Assembly (NCBI GenBank): GCA_902524655.1
Contig: CABZEG010000010.1
Coordinates: forward strand, 1 to 53,707
Source: an uncultured Alphaproteobacteria bacterium
Lineage (GTDB): Bacteria; Pseudomonadota; Alphaproteobacteria; Rhodobacterales; Rhodobacteraceae
DNA: 53,707 nucleotides
Direction of reading: 5' to 3'
The notes beneath the pieces were generated by a model, which was given only the letters and a program-made list of their open reading frames with translations, was not told the DNA's origin and made no database searches. Of the stretch, positions 1 through 10,500 are shown in pieces (positions within the stretch are counted from its first letter, which is position 1; each line of letters begins with the position of its first letter). Made by a program: the position numbers and the translations under genes.

Positions 1-767
1 CGGATATTAACAGTCTGGTTAAATTTTTAGATAAAAATCCGTCAGCACCAGTAATCGCCGTTATGATGGTTTATGACAAACCTCCATTTGCGATTGCAGG
101 CAGGAAAAGTCTAGGTGTAAGCTCGCCAAAAGATCTAGAAGGCAAAATACTAGGTGCGCCACCTCCAGATGGAGCATGGGCACAATTTACTCCTTTTGCT
201 AAGGCTAATAACCTAAATGTAGAAAAAATAAAGGTTGAACCCGTCGGTTTCCCGACTAGAGAACCGATGCTAGCAGAGAGCAAGGTTGACGCAATAACTG
301 GATTTTCCTTTTCTATGTTTTTAAATCTCATAAGACTGGGCGTTCCAGAAGAGGATATATCGGTAATGTTAATGGCAAACAATGGTCTGAAACTTTATGG
401 TAATGCTATTATTGTCAATAAGGACTTTGCAAGCGCGAACTCAGATAAAGTTTCATCTTTTTTAAAAGCTGTTGGTAAAGGTTGGGCATCTTCAATAAAA
501 GACCCTGAAAAAGCCGTAAAAAGTCTAATTGAACGAAATCCTGCTGCTGATCTTGTTCTTGAAACAAGAAGGCTAAAATTAGCAATCGAAGGAAATGTTC
601 TAACTCCTTACACAGAAAAAAATGGAATGGGAAAGATTGATATGGAAAGAATGACAGCAGCCTTGGCCCAACTTGAACAAACATACGAGTTTACTTCAAA
701 AGCGGAAATCTCAAATTTCTATACTGATCAATATTTGCCTTCGGATGGAAGCTTGAAACTTAAATAA
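1..767 (+). CDS. ABC transporter substrate-binding protein, NMT1/THI5-like (5' truncated by window)
   Basis: The frame is open from position 3 to the TAA at 765-767, so the N-terminus and signal peptide lie outside the window. The visible ~254 residues have the fold signature of NMT1/THI5 and SsuA/TauA periplasmic proteins: a stretch ending in SPKDLEGKILGAPPPDGA, where these proteins contact ligand, then a second lobe with repeated short helices. It should bind a small organic ligand in the periplasm and deliver it to the permease encoded at 1594-2361. An ATPase and a permease of the same transporter class follow on the same strand. The ligand (hydroxymethylpyrimidine, taurine or sulfonate, nitrate-like) cannot be told from this fragment. 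Confidence 0.85.
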   Translation, partial: DINSLVKFLDKNPSAPVIAVMMVYDKPPFAIAGRKSLGVSSPKDLEGKILGAPPPDGAWAQFTPFAKANNLNVEKIKVEPVGFPTREPMLAESKVDAITGFSFSMFLNLIRLGVPEEDISVMLMANNGLKLYGNAIIVNKDFASANSDKVSSFLKAVGKGWASSIKDPEKAVKSLIERNPAADLVLETRRLKLAIEGNVLTPYTEKNGMGKIDMERMTAALAQLEQTYEFTSKAEISNFYTDQYLPSDGSLKLK

Positions 768-780
768 AACTTGCATAGCA

Positions 781-812
781 GCTAGGGGTAGTATGTACTA
801 CCTCTAGCATTT
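781..812 (+). terminator. Hairpin between binding-protein and ATPase genes (attenuator-like)
   Basis: Positions 781-793 and 796-808 form a nearly perfect 13-bp inverted repeat (one G-T pair), followed by ATTTTAATT. It lies 13 bp after the stop of the binding-protein gene and 15 bp before the ATPase start. Such intercistronic hairpins commonly let the abundant binding protein be made in excess over the membrane components. The T-run is weak, so partial termination or mRNA 3' protection are both possible. Confidence 0.6.
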
Positions 813-823
813 TAATTAATTTC

Positions 824-1597
824 ATGTATATCGATATTAAAGAATTATCCCACAAATATTCAACTGCGGATGAAGATCTATTGGTGCTGAGCGATTTATC
901 TTTTTCGGTGGGAAAAGAGCAATTTGTGTCAATAGTTGGGCCATCCGGATGTGGAAAATCAACTTTAACGAAGCTTATTGCAGGTCTCTCCGTACCATTA
1001 AAAGGAAAAATTTTAATATCTGGATCCCCTGTAGACTCTCCTAGAGAATCAATTGGAATGGCGTTCCAAAACCCAGTCCTTTTAGAGTGGAGAACGGCAT
1101 TAGATAATATTTGTTTGCCCCTTGAAATAGTATCCCCCCAAATGACCAGAATTCAGAAAATAGCAAGGGCTACCGAATTGTTAGAGATGGTTGGCTTAAA
1201 GGATTTCTCTCAAAGCAGACCATCTCAATTATCGGGAGGGATGAAACAAAGAGTATCTCTTTGCCGATCTCTGGTACACCGCCCTGAAATTCTTATTCTA
1301 GACGAGCCTTTCGGTGCGCTTGACGCGTTTACACGCGAAGGTCTTTGGAAAACATTAAAGGATCTAAAAACATCTGAAAACTTTACTTGCATTTTGATAA
1401 CGCACGATTTGCGCGAAGCAATTTATCTTTCTGACGAGGTTGTTATTCTCACAGACAGACCCGGAAAAGTCAAAAAAAGTGTAAAAATAAATTTTAAAAG
1501 AAATAGTAATAGTATTGATGAATTATATTCTAAAGAGGCAACGAAAATGTTAGCTTTTTTGCGAAAACAAATTGAATTATCGCATACAAGATTATGA
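824..1597 (+). CDS. ABC transporter ATP-binding protein (SsuB/TauB-like)
   Basis: This 257-residue protein is the cytoplasmic ATPase of the importer encoded by the flanking genes. Walker A GPSGCGKST is at about residues 39-47, the signature LSGGMKQR at 136-143, Walker B ILILDEP at 156-162 followed by the D-loop GALDA, and the switch histidine in LITHDL near 194. Length and motifs match the nitrate/sulfonate/taurine ATPase subfamily. No clear Shine-Dalgarno precedes the ATG at 824. The stop overlaps the permease start by 4 bp (ATGA), indicating translational coupling. Confidence 0.93.
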   Translation: MYIDIKELSHKYSTADEDLLVLSDLSFSVGKEQFVSIVGPSGCGKSTLTKLIAGLSVPLKGKILISGSPVDSPRESIGMAFQNPVLLEWRTALDNICLPLEIVSPQMTRIQKIARATELLEMVGLKDFSQSRPSQLSGGMKQRVSLCRSLVHRPEILILDEPFGALDAFTREGLWKTLKDLKTSENFTCILITHDLREAIYLSDEVVILTDRPGKVKKSVKINFKRNSNSIDELYSKEATKMLAFLRKQIELSHTRL

Positions 1598-2361
1598 TTA
1601 AAAGAAACCTTGGACAGCAAATATATGTGCCGGCATTTAGTATTTTCACATTCTGCATATTTTGGGAATTATTAGTTTGGGCAAATGGCTGGCCTGATTA
1701 TAAGATGGCTTCCCCTTCTGATATAGGTCCGGCTTTTTGGAAATTTAAGTCTTTATTTATTTATTATGGCTGGGAAACATTTTGGAGAACCGTTGTAGGC
1801 CTTGTATTTGCTGTAATTGTTGGAATTGGGTTAGGTATAATTATGGGATTTTCTAAAATGTTAAGGGATGCCTTGTTCCCAATTTTGGTTGGCTTCAATG
1901 CAATACCAAAAGCGACGGTAGTTCCAGTAATTGCCCTGATGTTTGTAGGTATGCATGATATGAACACAATTTTAATTGTAATATTCATAGCTTTTTTTCC
2001 TATAACAGTTTCGATTTCTGTGGGTCTTTCAACTTTAGAACCGGAGTATGAAGACATACTGTTAAGTTTGGGTGCAAATAAATTTCAAATTTTTTATAAA
2101 ATTGCTCTTCCAAAGACATTACCAGAGTTTTTTGGTGCTTTGAAGGTTTCTACAACGCTTGCTTTCATCGGCACCAACCTTATGGAAATAATTGAGCCCC
2201 ACGGTAAGGGGCTTGGGCATTTATTTGATAGTGGTAAGATTAATGCAGATTATCCGTTGATGTTTGCTGTATTGATAGCTCTAGCGGTGATGGGTATATT
2301 TTTGTTTTATTTGGTTTTAATTCTTGAGCGTATTTTTGCGGGATGGGCGGAGCGATCTTGA
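1594..2361 (+). CDS. ABC transporter permease (SsuC/TauC-like)
   Basis: A 255-residue integral membrane protein with about six hydrophobic segments. The cytoplasmic EAA-type loop is visible around residues 150-175 (EPEYEDILLSLGANKFQIF), where it would dock on the ATPase. It forms the inner-membrane channel of the binding-protein-dependent importer encoded at 1-2361. The start overlaps the ATPase stop by 4 bp. The gene ends 6 bp before the first copy of the tRNA-Asn-associated repeat (2368), so the whole transporter could be cargo of an older module whose far end lies outside the window (inference). Confidence 0.92.
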   Translation: MIKRNLGQQIYVPAFSIFTFCIFWELLVWANGWPDYKMASPSDIGPAFWKFKSLFIYYGWETFWRTVVGLVFAVIVGIGLGIIMGFSKMLRDALFPILVGFNAIPKATVVPVIALMFVGMHDMNTILIVIFIAFFPITVSISVGLSTLEPEYEDILLSLGANKFQIFYKIALPKTLPEFFGALKVSTTLAFIGTNLMEIIEPHGKGLGHLFDSGKINADYPLMFAVLIALAVMGIFLFYLVLILERIFAGWAERS

Positions 2362-2367
2362 GAGAAA

Positions 2368-2514
2368 ATGTCAATAGTGGCGGTTTTCGATTTCCTTCCG
2401 CCAGTTTGATTTTATGAAAAAAGTTTGTTACCAATTTTGGCTCCAAAAAATACTTAGCATTTCTTTTTTATTGAGAAAGAATGGCTCCGGCGGTTGGGAT
2501 CGAACCAACGACCA
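2368..2514 (-). repeat. Fossil tRNA-Asn 3' end with downstream arm (copy 1)
   Basis: Positions 2482-2514 match the tRNA-Asn gene at 12021-12053 over 33 of 33 bases: the CCA end, discriminator, 3' acceptor strand, T arm and variable loop. The match stops just before the anticodon stem, so this cannot be a working tRNA. The preceding 2368-2481 is a diverged copy of the sequence beside the intact tRNA (11901-12020). It includes a TGGCGG/CCGCCA hairpin (2378-2403) and weak TTGTCACCAA-like words. The arrangement is that of an attachment-site junction left by insertion at the tRNA 3' end. Confidence 0.85.
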
Positions 2515-2714
2515 GAGTGTCATACCTGGTCATAAAGTGTCATATTTATAAGGGTATGATGGTCATAAAGTGTCATACTTGGTCATAAAGATTTATATAG
2601 TGTCATACTTGCGCGGCATTACTTTAGCATTATTTGAAATATGTCCGTAGGGAATTTGGCATTATTTTGCGGATGTATAGATTAATAGTAGATCGGCAGT
2701 TCATCTTGTTGACC
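2515..2714. repeat. Module left end: GTCATA repeat block and conserved inner box (copy 1)
   Basis: The block begins right after the fossil tRNA piece. It holds seven GTCATA words between 2517 and 2609, in the pattern AGTGTCATACCTGGTCATAA with irregular spacing, and an internal TATGA-TGG-TCATA inverted repeat. A second conserved element, GTAGATCGGCAGTT followed by CATCTTGTTGACC, lies at 2688-2714. The same two elements recur at 4162-4384 and 24216-24417. Words of this type flanking a recombination core resemble arm sites for a recombinase or accessory factor (inference). Positions 2715-2924 are AT-rich and show nothing further. Confidence 0.75.
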
Positions 2715-2924
2715 ACTGCTTTATAACTGCATAACAATCACAAAAACTAGTAACCTCATCGTATTTTTATCGAATTTAATCAACTTTCCTAAAAGCTTTG
2801 ATTAACTTAATTACTTAACTTTTCGCTAAAAATACTTAGTAATCTATTTTATAAAAAAAAACCGCTGGAGAGATCGAAAGCCCTCTAACTAACAATTGCC
2901 ACACAACCACTTTTTATTAGTGAT

Positions 2925-2973
2925 GCTTTCTCTTCTAATTCAGAGACTTTACGTTACAGAAAGAAGAGAAAGC
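2925..2973 (-). other. 12-bp perfect inverted repeat in the flagellin 3' region
   Basis: GCTTTCTCTTCT (2925-2936) and its exact complement (2962-2973) are separated by 25 nt and lie 13 bp past the flagellin stop. In the flagellin transcript this makes a long hairpin. No T-run follows on the minus strand, so it may protect the mRNA 3' end rather than terminate transcription. Confidence 0.5.
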
Positions 2974-2986
2974 TGATCAAGAGATA

Positions 2987-3853
2987 TTAGCCTCTTACGA
3001 GGGAAAGAACCGATGATTTGCTTGCATTCGCTTGCGCGATCATTGCTGTTGCGGCTTGTTGCAAGATCTGGTTCTTCGCTAGATTACCAGTCTCTTGCGC
3101 AAAGTCGGCATCTCTTATACGGCCTTGGGAGGCACTAAGATTTACCGCTACCTGATCAAGGTTACTTATTGTGCTGTCTAATCTATTGGATACCGCACCG
3201 AGTTTACCTCTCTCACTTGAGACATAATCGATTACGAGGTCAACCGCTTCTATAGCTACTTGAGCTTTTGCCGCTGTGGTCAAATCCAAATCACTATGTG
3301 GATTAACAATGTATTCTCTTACTCCATAAAACTCAATACTACCAGTATCGTTGAAAGGCTGATATGAATCCATATCACCTATATTGACGTTGATAGTTTG
3401 GTTGGCACCTTCTCCTACTTGAAAGGAGAATGATCTACCATCAAGCAGATTTTGTCCTGCCCATTTGGTATTACTCGATATTCTATCCATTTCATTCTGG
3501 AGTTGCTTGAATTCAGCGTCTGTATGCTGTCTGTCGGCATCCGTTAAGGTACCATTGGCTGACTGCACCGCAAGTTCTCTCATTCTAAGAAGAACATTGT
3601 GGGTTTCCTGCATGCCACCTTCCGCCGTATCGATTAAAGATTGTGCATCAGCGGCATTTCGTGAGGCCATGGCTAACCCTTGAATTTCTGCTGAAAGCCG
3701 CGTTGATATGGCCTGTCCCGCTGCATCATCTTTGGCGTAGTTGATACGTGAGCCCGTGGATAGCTTCTCCATAGCGCTGTCTAAACCTTTTGAAGCCGTG
3801 TTTGCTGCATTAGATGCGAATGCAGACGCATAGTTACTATTGATACTTAGCAT
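2987..3853 (-). CDS. fliC: Flagellin
   Basis: A 288-residue flagellin, the filament subunit exported through the flagellar type III apparatus. The N-terminal D0/D1 region carries KLSTGSRINYAKDDAAGQAI, with LRMRELAVQSANGT at about residues 89-102. The C-terminal D0 ends in the typical ANASKSSVLSLVRG. The central variable part is short, as in small alphaproteobacterial flagellins. A GGAGAT ribosome-binding site lies 7 nt before the ATG. No other flagellar gene lies nearby except the giant flagellin in the next module. The gene sits alone between two fossil tRNA-Asn ends, so it is the sole cargo of its module. Confidence 0.96.
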   Translation of the reverse strand: MLSINSNYASAFASNAANTASKGLDSAMEKLSTGSRINYAKDDAAGQAISTRLSAEIQGLAMASRNAADAQSLIDTAEGGMQETHNVLLRMRELAVQSANGTLTDADRQHTDAEFKQLQNEMDRISSNTKWAGQNLLDGRSFSFQVGEGANQTINVNIGDMDSYQPFNDTGSIEFYGVREYIVNPHSDLDLTTAAKAQVAIEAVDLVIDYVSSERGKLGAVSNRLDSTISNLDQVAVNLSASQGRIRDADFAQETGNLAKNQILQQAATAMIAQANASKSSVLSLVRG

Positions 3854-4027
3854 GTGCTATATCTCCAAATATAAATAAACCTAGTATCATAAACGACTGC
3901 GTATTTTGCCTTTTTAACAAAAGTTCAAAAAATAGACCTGAAAAAGGAAAAAACAAACCTGCGATTTTCAAAAAGGCAACCTATCGTATTGATTGCAAAC
4001 AGCATTTTACAAACGTAAAAAAAGTAT

Positions 4028-4161
4028 ATGTCAATAGCGGCGGTTTTCGATTTCCTACCGCCAGTTTAAAAGTTTGTCACCAAATCTGTCACCAAAAAAA
4101 CTAAGGTAATGATTTTATTAAGAAAAAATGGCTCCGGCGGTTGGGATCGAACCAACGACCA
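4028..4161 (-). repeat. Fossil tRNA-Asn 3' end with downstream arm (copy 2)
   Basis: Positions 4129-4161 repeat the last 33 bases of the tRNA-Asn gene without mismatch and stop at the same point as copy 1. The adjoining 4028-4128 matches 2368-2481 and 11901-12020. It holds GGCGGT/ACCGCC as an inverted repeat around TTTCGATTTCCT, then two TTGTCACCAA-type words (about 4072-4101). It separates the flagellin module from the giant flagellin module and would be the right arm of the flagellin module (inference). Positions 3867-4027, between flagellin start region and this copy, are AT-rich with nothing recognised. Confidence 0.87.
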
Positions 4162-4390
4162 AAGTGTCATACCAGGTCATAAAGTATCACAAAGTGTCAT
4201 ATTTATAAGGGTGTGATGGTCATAAAGTGTCATACTTGGTCATAAAGGTTTATATAGTGTCATACTTTTCTTGTCACCAACTTGTCACCAAATGCTAAAA
4301 ATTTCCTACCGCCAGTTTTTATAATTTGTCACCAAGTCATTTCGCAGATGTGTATATGACGGTCGATCGGCAGTTTATCTTGTTTTTGAT
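4162..4390. repeat. Module left end: GTCATA repeat block, TTGTCACCAA words and inner box (copy 2)
   Basis: Seven GTCATA words lie between 4165 and 4266 in nearly the same order as at 2515-2610. They are followed by TTGTCACCAA words at about 4270-4290 and 4326-4335, and by a diverged inner box GGTCGATCGGCAGTTTATCT at 4361-4380. Unlike copy 1, this end also contains part of the arm sequence found beside the intact tRNA. Positions 4396-4561 are AT-rich upstream sequence of the giant flagellin, with no promoter I can call. Confidence 0.75.
4301..4335 (+). repeat. 35-bp perfect direct repeat, left copy
   Basis: The 35 bases at 4301-4335 are identical to 11909-11943, about 7.6 kb away. The unit contains CTACCGCCAG and ends in TTGTCACCAA. 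The pair brackets the giant flagellin gene inside its module and could support deletion of that gene by homologous or site-specific recombination. Confidence 0.85.
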
Positions 4391-4561
4391 TTGATCTAGG
4401 AGCTTTTTGTACTTAATGAACATATATTTTTCCCTATCTAGAAAGGATACTTCTAATAAAATTTAAAAAAAATTCCTGAACAAATCGTTCTCATATTAAA
4501 CTTTTTTCTAAATTGTCCGTTTTAAGTTATGGTTGATTTTTATATTGGGTGTTTGCTTGTT

Positions 4562-7500
4562 ATGGCCTTGGCTGTTTCAAATAATATTGACTTAAAATTA
4601 TCTTTAGCGCAGTCAATAACGCAAAAGCGAATTGATCAGGCGATCGAAAGACTTTCTACAGGGAAGCGTATCAATAGTGCTAAAGATGATGTTGGTAGTT
4701 TAGTGCAAATCTCAAGATTTGGATCTGAAATCATTTCAATTGATAGCTACAATAGAGCAGCAAAAAATGCTCAAAATATATTAGATGTTGCAAACGATAC
4801 TGCTGCTAGTGTTCAATCAAGATTGCTGAGGCTAAGAGAGCTAGCAGTGCAGTCAGCTAACGGCACTATCTCGGCAAATGACCTTGTAGCAATAAATGAA
4901 GAAACTGATCAGATCCTCACCTCAATTGATCAAACATCAAATTCTACAAATTTTGGGGGGTTGAAGCTTTTGGATGGAACTTTCACAAGTAAGGATTTTA
5001 GACTCACTAATTCTGAAAATGGTGTTATTTCGTTATCATTTGAAAGTCTCTCACATGAGGCTTTAGGTTTAAAAAATCTGGATCTGAGCGTTCATGCCGG
5101 AAAATCAGAAATAATCGGTACTAACGCAGCAGACACCATTACTGGCAAGGCAAATATTGACAAAATCACAAGTGGAGCAGGAAATGATCAAATAAATGGT
5201 ATGGGAGGGAACGATGTTTCAATTTTTAATGAGGCATATACTAATTTTGATATATTTACCGGAGCATTTACTACCTTAAATGTAATGGGAAACCATAGCC
5301 AAAACGTTGAAATTGGTTTTGAAATTATCAATACAGATGGAACAATTTATAGAGTCTCCTACAGTCCATCAAATACGGCAACTCAAGATGTTGCTCAGCA
5401 ACTAGCAAACGCATCAATCAAAGATATAGGGGGTAATTCTGTATCAAATCCAGGGTTTACTCTTTCTAGAGGTGCTGATGCCTCTATATACATACGTAAG
5501 AATGATGGTTCAGATTTTTCTATCAGACCATGGGGTGGCGTTAATCAGGGTGCGGTTAATACCGTATCAGGTTCTTCAACCAGCAATCATTTCGATGTAG
5601 CGTCAAATAGTAATGGAAAAAGCGCAGTTGCTTGGTCAACCGTTGTTTCGGGTGGCAGCTCAGAAAGCATTTTAATACAGCGATATGACGCTTCTGGCAA
5701 TGAAAATGGGAGTACAGTAAATGTTAGAACGGGCAGCAGTGTACAAAAACCAAGTCTAACGTATTTGGAAAATGATTATATTGCTTTGACACACGTAGAA
5801 CTCAACTCCGCATCGAACAGTAAAGATACTTATCTACATATAATCGACGATTATGGATTTGTGGTTCATACATCTAAGGTAAATAAAAACTTAAGTACTG
5901 GAGATTATTTTAATCCATACGTTACTGATTTAGGAAACTCAGAATTTATGGTCCAATGGACCTATGCTCAAAATGCTGGATCAAGCCAGACAAATGGCAG
6001 TTTTGCTCAGATTTATGATTATAAAGGCTTAAAGAAAGGTCAACAACTCGTGATTTCCGATGATAATACTGGTAGTGGTGCAGCTGGAAAAGCTGTCAAG
6101 ATATCCAATTCAAAATTCGTATTGCCAACCTTTAAAAATTCTTCCGAACTCGAATTTGAAATTTTTAACAAATATGAGCGTGAGCAGGTATTGATAGGCA
6201 AAGAGTTTCAACTGAATACGACTGCAACGGGGGACCAATATAATGCAAAAATCGCTAGCTGGTCTGATAGTCAAAGGTTAAATCATGGACATTCAGAATT
6301 TATTTCTGTTTGGCAATCAGATACTAAAGACATAATTGCTCAGAGGTTCGATGGACTAGGGAATATGATCGGTGACGAAATTGTTGTAAGCACAAATACA
6401 ACTGGGCAAAGCTATGCACCAAATGTAACAGCGCTAGCCGAGAGCGACTTTTTGGTGTCTTGGATATATGACGCTCAAGATGGGACTGGGCCCAAGCTCA
6501 TGGGATCTCGATATAATATGCAGTCGAAGACAATCAATGCAACTCCAACAAAAGAAGCAGAATTTATAATTAGTACAAATGTTGCGCCGTATGCAGATTT
6601 ATCGATTTCAAATTTAGGTGAAACTGGACACTCCGTTAGATCTTTAAGTTCAACTGGAAGTAATGATAGTGGGTTTATTGTATCTTGGCATGGGGAGGCT
6701 AATAGTACTAGCGGCAATAACGTAATAACCCAAATATTTGATGGGAATAATAGTAAAATCTTGATGCCGGAAGGTAATGAAATAATAGTCAACAGCCATA
6801 TGACTGGCGATCAGACCAATTCAGACATCGTAGAACTTCTCAATGGCAATTTTGTTGTCACTTGGCACTCTTTAGGCCAAAATGGTTACCGATCTGAGGC
6901 ACGAGCTCAGATCTTCGATCCTATTGGCGAAAAAGTTGGATCAGAATTCAAAATTGATCCTGATTCTGGAGCTAATGACTTCGCTGCGTGGTACACATCA
7001 ATAGCAAAAACGAATGATGGTGGTTTTGTTACAACTTGGGAGTCTGACGGACAAGATGGGTCAAGCGCTGGAATATTCTTACAAAAATTTGATCAAAATG
7101 GTGGTAGAGTTGGAAACGCTCAACAAGTGAATACATACGTATCCGGCAATCAATTTGATCCTTCAATATCTCTTTTAAGTGATGGCGGCCACATTGTTAC
7201 TTGGTCGTCTTATCATACTCCTGCTGCACAACCTGGTGAAAATAATAGTAGTGACGTCAGCATAATAGCAAATAATCCCAATGCTACTCACGATTATTTT
7301 ATACGATTTACCAATGATACAACAAATTCTAACAGAAACTCAAAAATAGAAATACTGGGTAATGAGTACGATATACCAAGCGGAACTATTGCTTCAAAGA
7401 CACAAACTCTAAAAGACTCGCTTTTATCTGCTGGAATTAGCTCGAATATTACAAATGTAGGCGATTCTTTTGGAACTTATTTAGAGATAGATAGTTTAAC

Positions 7501-10500
7501 TATTTCAGATTACGTAGAGGCCTATGGAACTAGCAAGTTTAACTTATTCGGTGACCCGCTAAATAATACTGATGGATTGAGCAGTGACTTAACTACGCCA
7601 TTAATAGTTGGAGCTTCAGAGACAGTAAGCAATTCTAATCCTAGTGGGTACTTTGACGTTGCCTATAACGCATCAGGAGAAAGAGCAGTTTCTTGGTCTT
7701 CTACACCTCCGAGTGGCGGTAGCGGAAGTATATTATTACAACGCTATAATACGGATGGTAGCTCAAATGGAAATCTTATTAATTTAGATAACTCGGGGGA
7801 AATACAACGACCTAGCGTTACTTTTTTAGAAAATGGTTCAACAGCAGTAACCTTTTTTAAATATAAAAGCGGTCGCTACGATACTGAATTGAAAATTATT
7901 GACCAAAATGGAACAGTTACTCATTCATCAGTTGCTAATAGCGGCGAAGCAACAGGTGATTACGTAAACCCAGAGGTAATTGATTTGGGTAACTCAAAAT
8001 TTTTAGTACAATGGAATTATTCCACAAATCATCCTCAGCAGCCATCCACGGGGAGTAAGGCTCAAGTTTATAATTATGACGGGTCCAAATCAGGAAATAG
8101 TTTTACAATTTCAAAAACAAGCTTTATCAGTGGTGCTTCGAATAAAGCTATTGCATTGGATAATTCAAATTTTGCGATTTTAGTCCATGACACAGATAAT
8201 GGTTCAAATAATATTGACCTTCGCGTCTATGACAGTTCCACCGGATCAAAAACATCAGACTTTTCAATAACAACAAATGCAAACCATAACTCGTATGCAC
8301 CGGTCCTCGCAAAAACAAACGCAGGCATTCTTGTAGTTTGGGCTGAGGGAAACTCAAAAGATTTGTACGCTCAACATTTTAGTCAAAACGGCACTGCTTT
8401 GTCTTCAAAAACTTCAATTGCATCCGATGTAAACGATGTTAACGCGATTGTTTCGACTGATGAGTATGGAAATGAGGTCTTCAATATATTGTGGGGATCA
8501 AGTTCAGATAGTAACACCTATCTGAAACGATTAGATAGCGCTATGCAGACTGTTTACACATCAGATACCGAAGTTTTTTCAGGGAAAAACTATTACCTTA
8601 AATCAGCATTGGATAGTTCAGGAGATGTACTTGTATTTGAAAACTCAAGCACAAATGCACCACTGACTTTTAAAAAGATCTCTGACAAAAAAGAACCAGC
8701 TTTAATATCAGGGTATGACAGACACAATGATATTTTTGCTCAACTCTATGATGCGAGTGGGAATAAATCAGGCACACAGTTTAGGATCAATACGGCTATA
8801 GATGGTAACCAAGACCCATCAGCAGTAATAGGCCTGAGTGGTGGAGGTTTTGCTGTAACATGGCAATCGGAAAAAGAAGATGGCGACTCAAATAGTATTA
8901 CGGCTCAAATCTATGGATCCAATGGAAATAAATCCGGAAATCCAATTCAAGTTAATACAACAACATCAGGAGCGCAAAAAAATCCAGATATAACCCAACT
9001 CGAAAATGGCAATATTGTTATTAGTTGGAAAGACTCTGCAGCTGATGGAAGCGGAACAGGTGTTTTTGCACAAATTTTCCAAACTGATGGGACGAAAGTT
9101 GGATCAGAATTTCAAATAAACTCTACCACAGCTAGTAATCAAGCAAACAGTAAAGTATTAGCCTTGTCTTCTGGCAATTTTCTTGCCGTATGGGATAGCG
9201 AAGGAGGACAAGATGGAAGCGGCACAGGTATTTATGGACAATTCTTTACAGCAAATGGAACCAAACAAAATTCTGAATTTGTTATAAACAAATATACAGC
9301 CGGAAATCAAAATCTAGCAAGCGTTGCGGAACTCGATAATGGAAATATTGTCGTCTCTTGGGACTCCGAAGGACCAGATGGATCTGCCAAAGGGATAAGC
9401 GCGCAAATAATTAATTCATCAGGTGAGAGACTTGGGCTTGAAAAACAGGCGAATAAAGACTCGTCATACTCTCAGCAATACTCATCAACGGTCACTTTTA
9501 GCGATGATAGCTATGTCGTCGCTTGGAGAGACACTGGTAGTGCTAATAAAGATATTAAGGCCCAATTTTTTAACTCTACAGGAGCAAAAGTAGGATCAGA
9601 AATTATTGTTGCAACACCGAGTACCAGTTCAGCCAATAACTTTCATTTAGATATGATAAAGCTAACAAATAATGACCTTGTAATAAGTTACTCTAAAGGA
9701 ACCGATATATTTGCTCAAATCCTCGGAAATAATGGATCAAAAAAAGGATCAGAGTTTAAGTTAGATAATGAAGCTACACAATCCGATGGAACAAACTCTA
9801 TCGGAAATGAAAAAGTAATGAGCAGTATTGTAAGTCTTTCTAGTGGTGGGTTTTTAGCAGTGTGGAATAATAGCTATCCAATTGATGTTAATGGAAATGG
9901 AAATGTAGACTATCTGGCTTACAATGATGATGATCAAGGAATACTAGGGCAGTTTTTTAATGCGGATGGTTCAGTAAATGGTTCCGTTTTTCAAATAAAT
10001 CAATATACGAAAGGCATTCAAAACGCACCCCATCTAACAGAACTAAAAAATGGAAATATTCTTGTTTCATGGACGGCGTCCCCTGATAATAATGGCGTGA
10101 GTGCTGATGGATCAGGGAAGGCCACCTTCGCCACAATATTAGCACCGTCATATAAGGTTTTATGGGGTACTAAGGATGATTTTGATACTAATGATGGACT
10201 TTATAATGTAACAGAGGACACACATGGGGCAGCAAGTGGAAGCCTCACGGCATATCTTAATAATACCTACCCGGGTTATAGATATGGCAATAATTTTACC
10301 TACATTCATGGTGCAACGGATGAGAATTCGCCTAATAGGATAAGACCTGCTACCTTTAAGTTAAATGTCGATAATAAGTATGATAGTGTTTTTTCTGCGC
10401 TGCTAAAAATAAAAGCGAAACCGCTTGATGATAATAAAGGCGAAGGTAACGATACTCTTGTTTTAACAAATGTATCAGCAGATGGAGGGAAAACCTATGA

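Noticed and set aside
2482-2514. Additional functional tRNA genes at 2482, 4129, 24183 and 18700
   Set aside because: Only the 3' acceptor strand, T arm and variable loop are present; the D arm, anticodon arm and 5' acceptor strand are missing.
2515-2610. GTCATA repeats as a CRISPR array
   Set aside because: The words are six bases long and irregularly spaced, there are no unique equal-length spacers, and no cas genes are present.
2362-2986. Insertion sequence or transposon remnant
   Set aside because: No terminal inverted repeats, target duplication or transposase fragment; the tRNA-derived borders explain the repeats better.
4529-4561. Upstream start for the giant flagellin at 4529
   Set aside because: It adds a hydrophobic 11-residue leader not seen in flagellins, whereas ATG 4562 gives a standard flagellin N-terminus.
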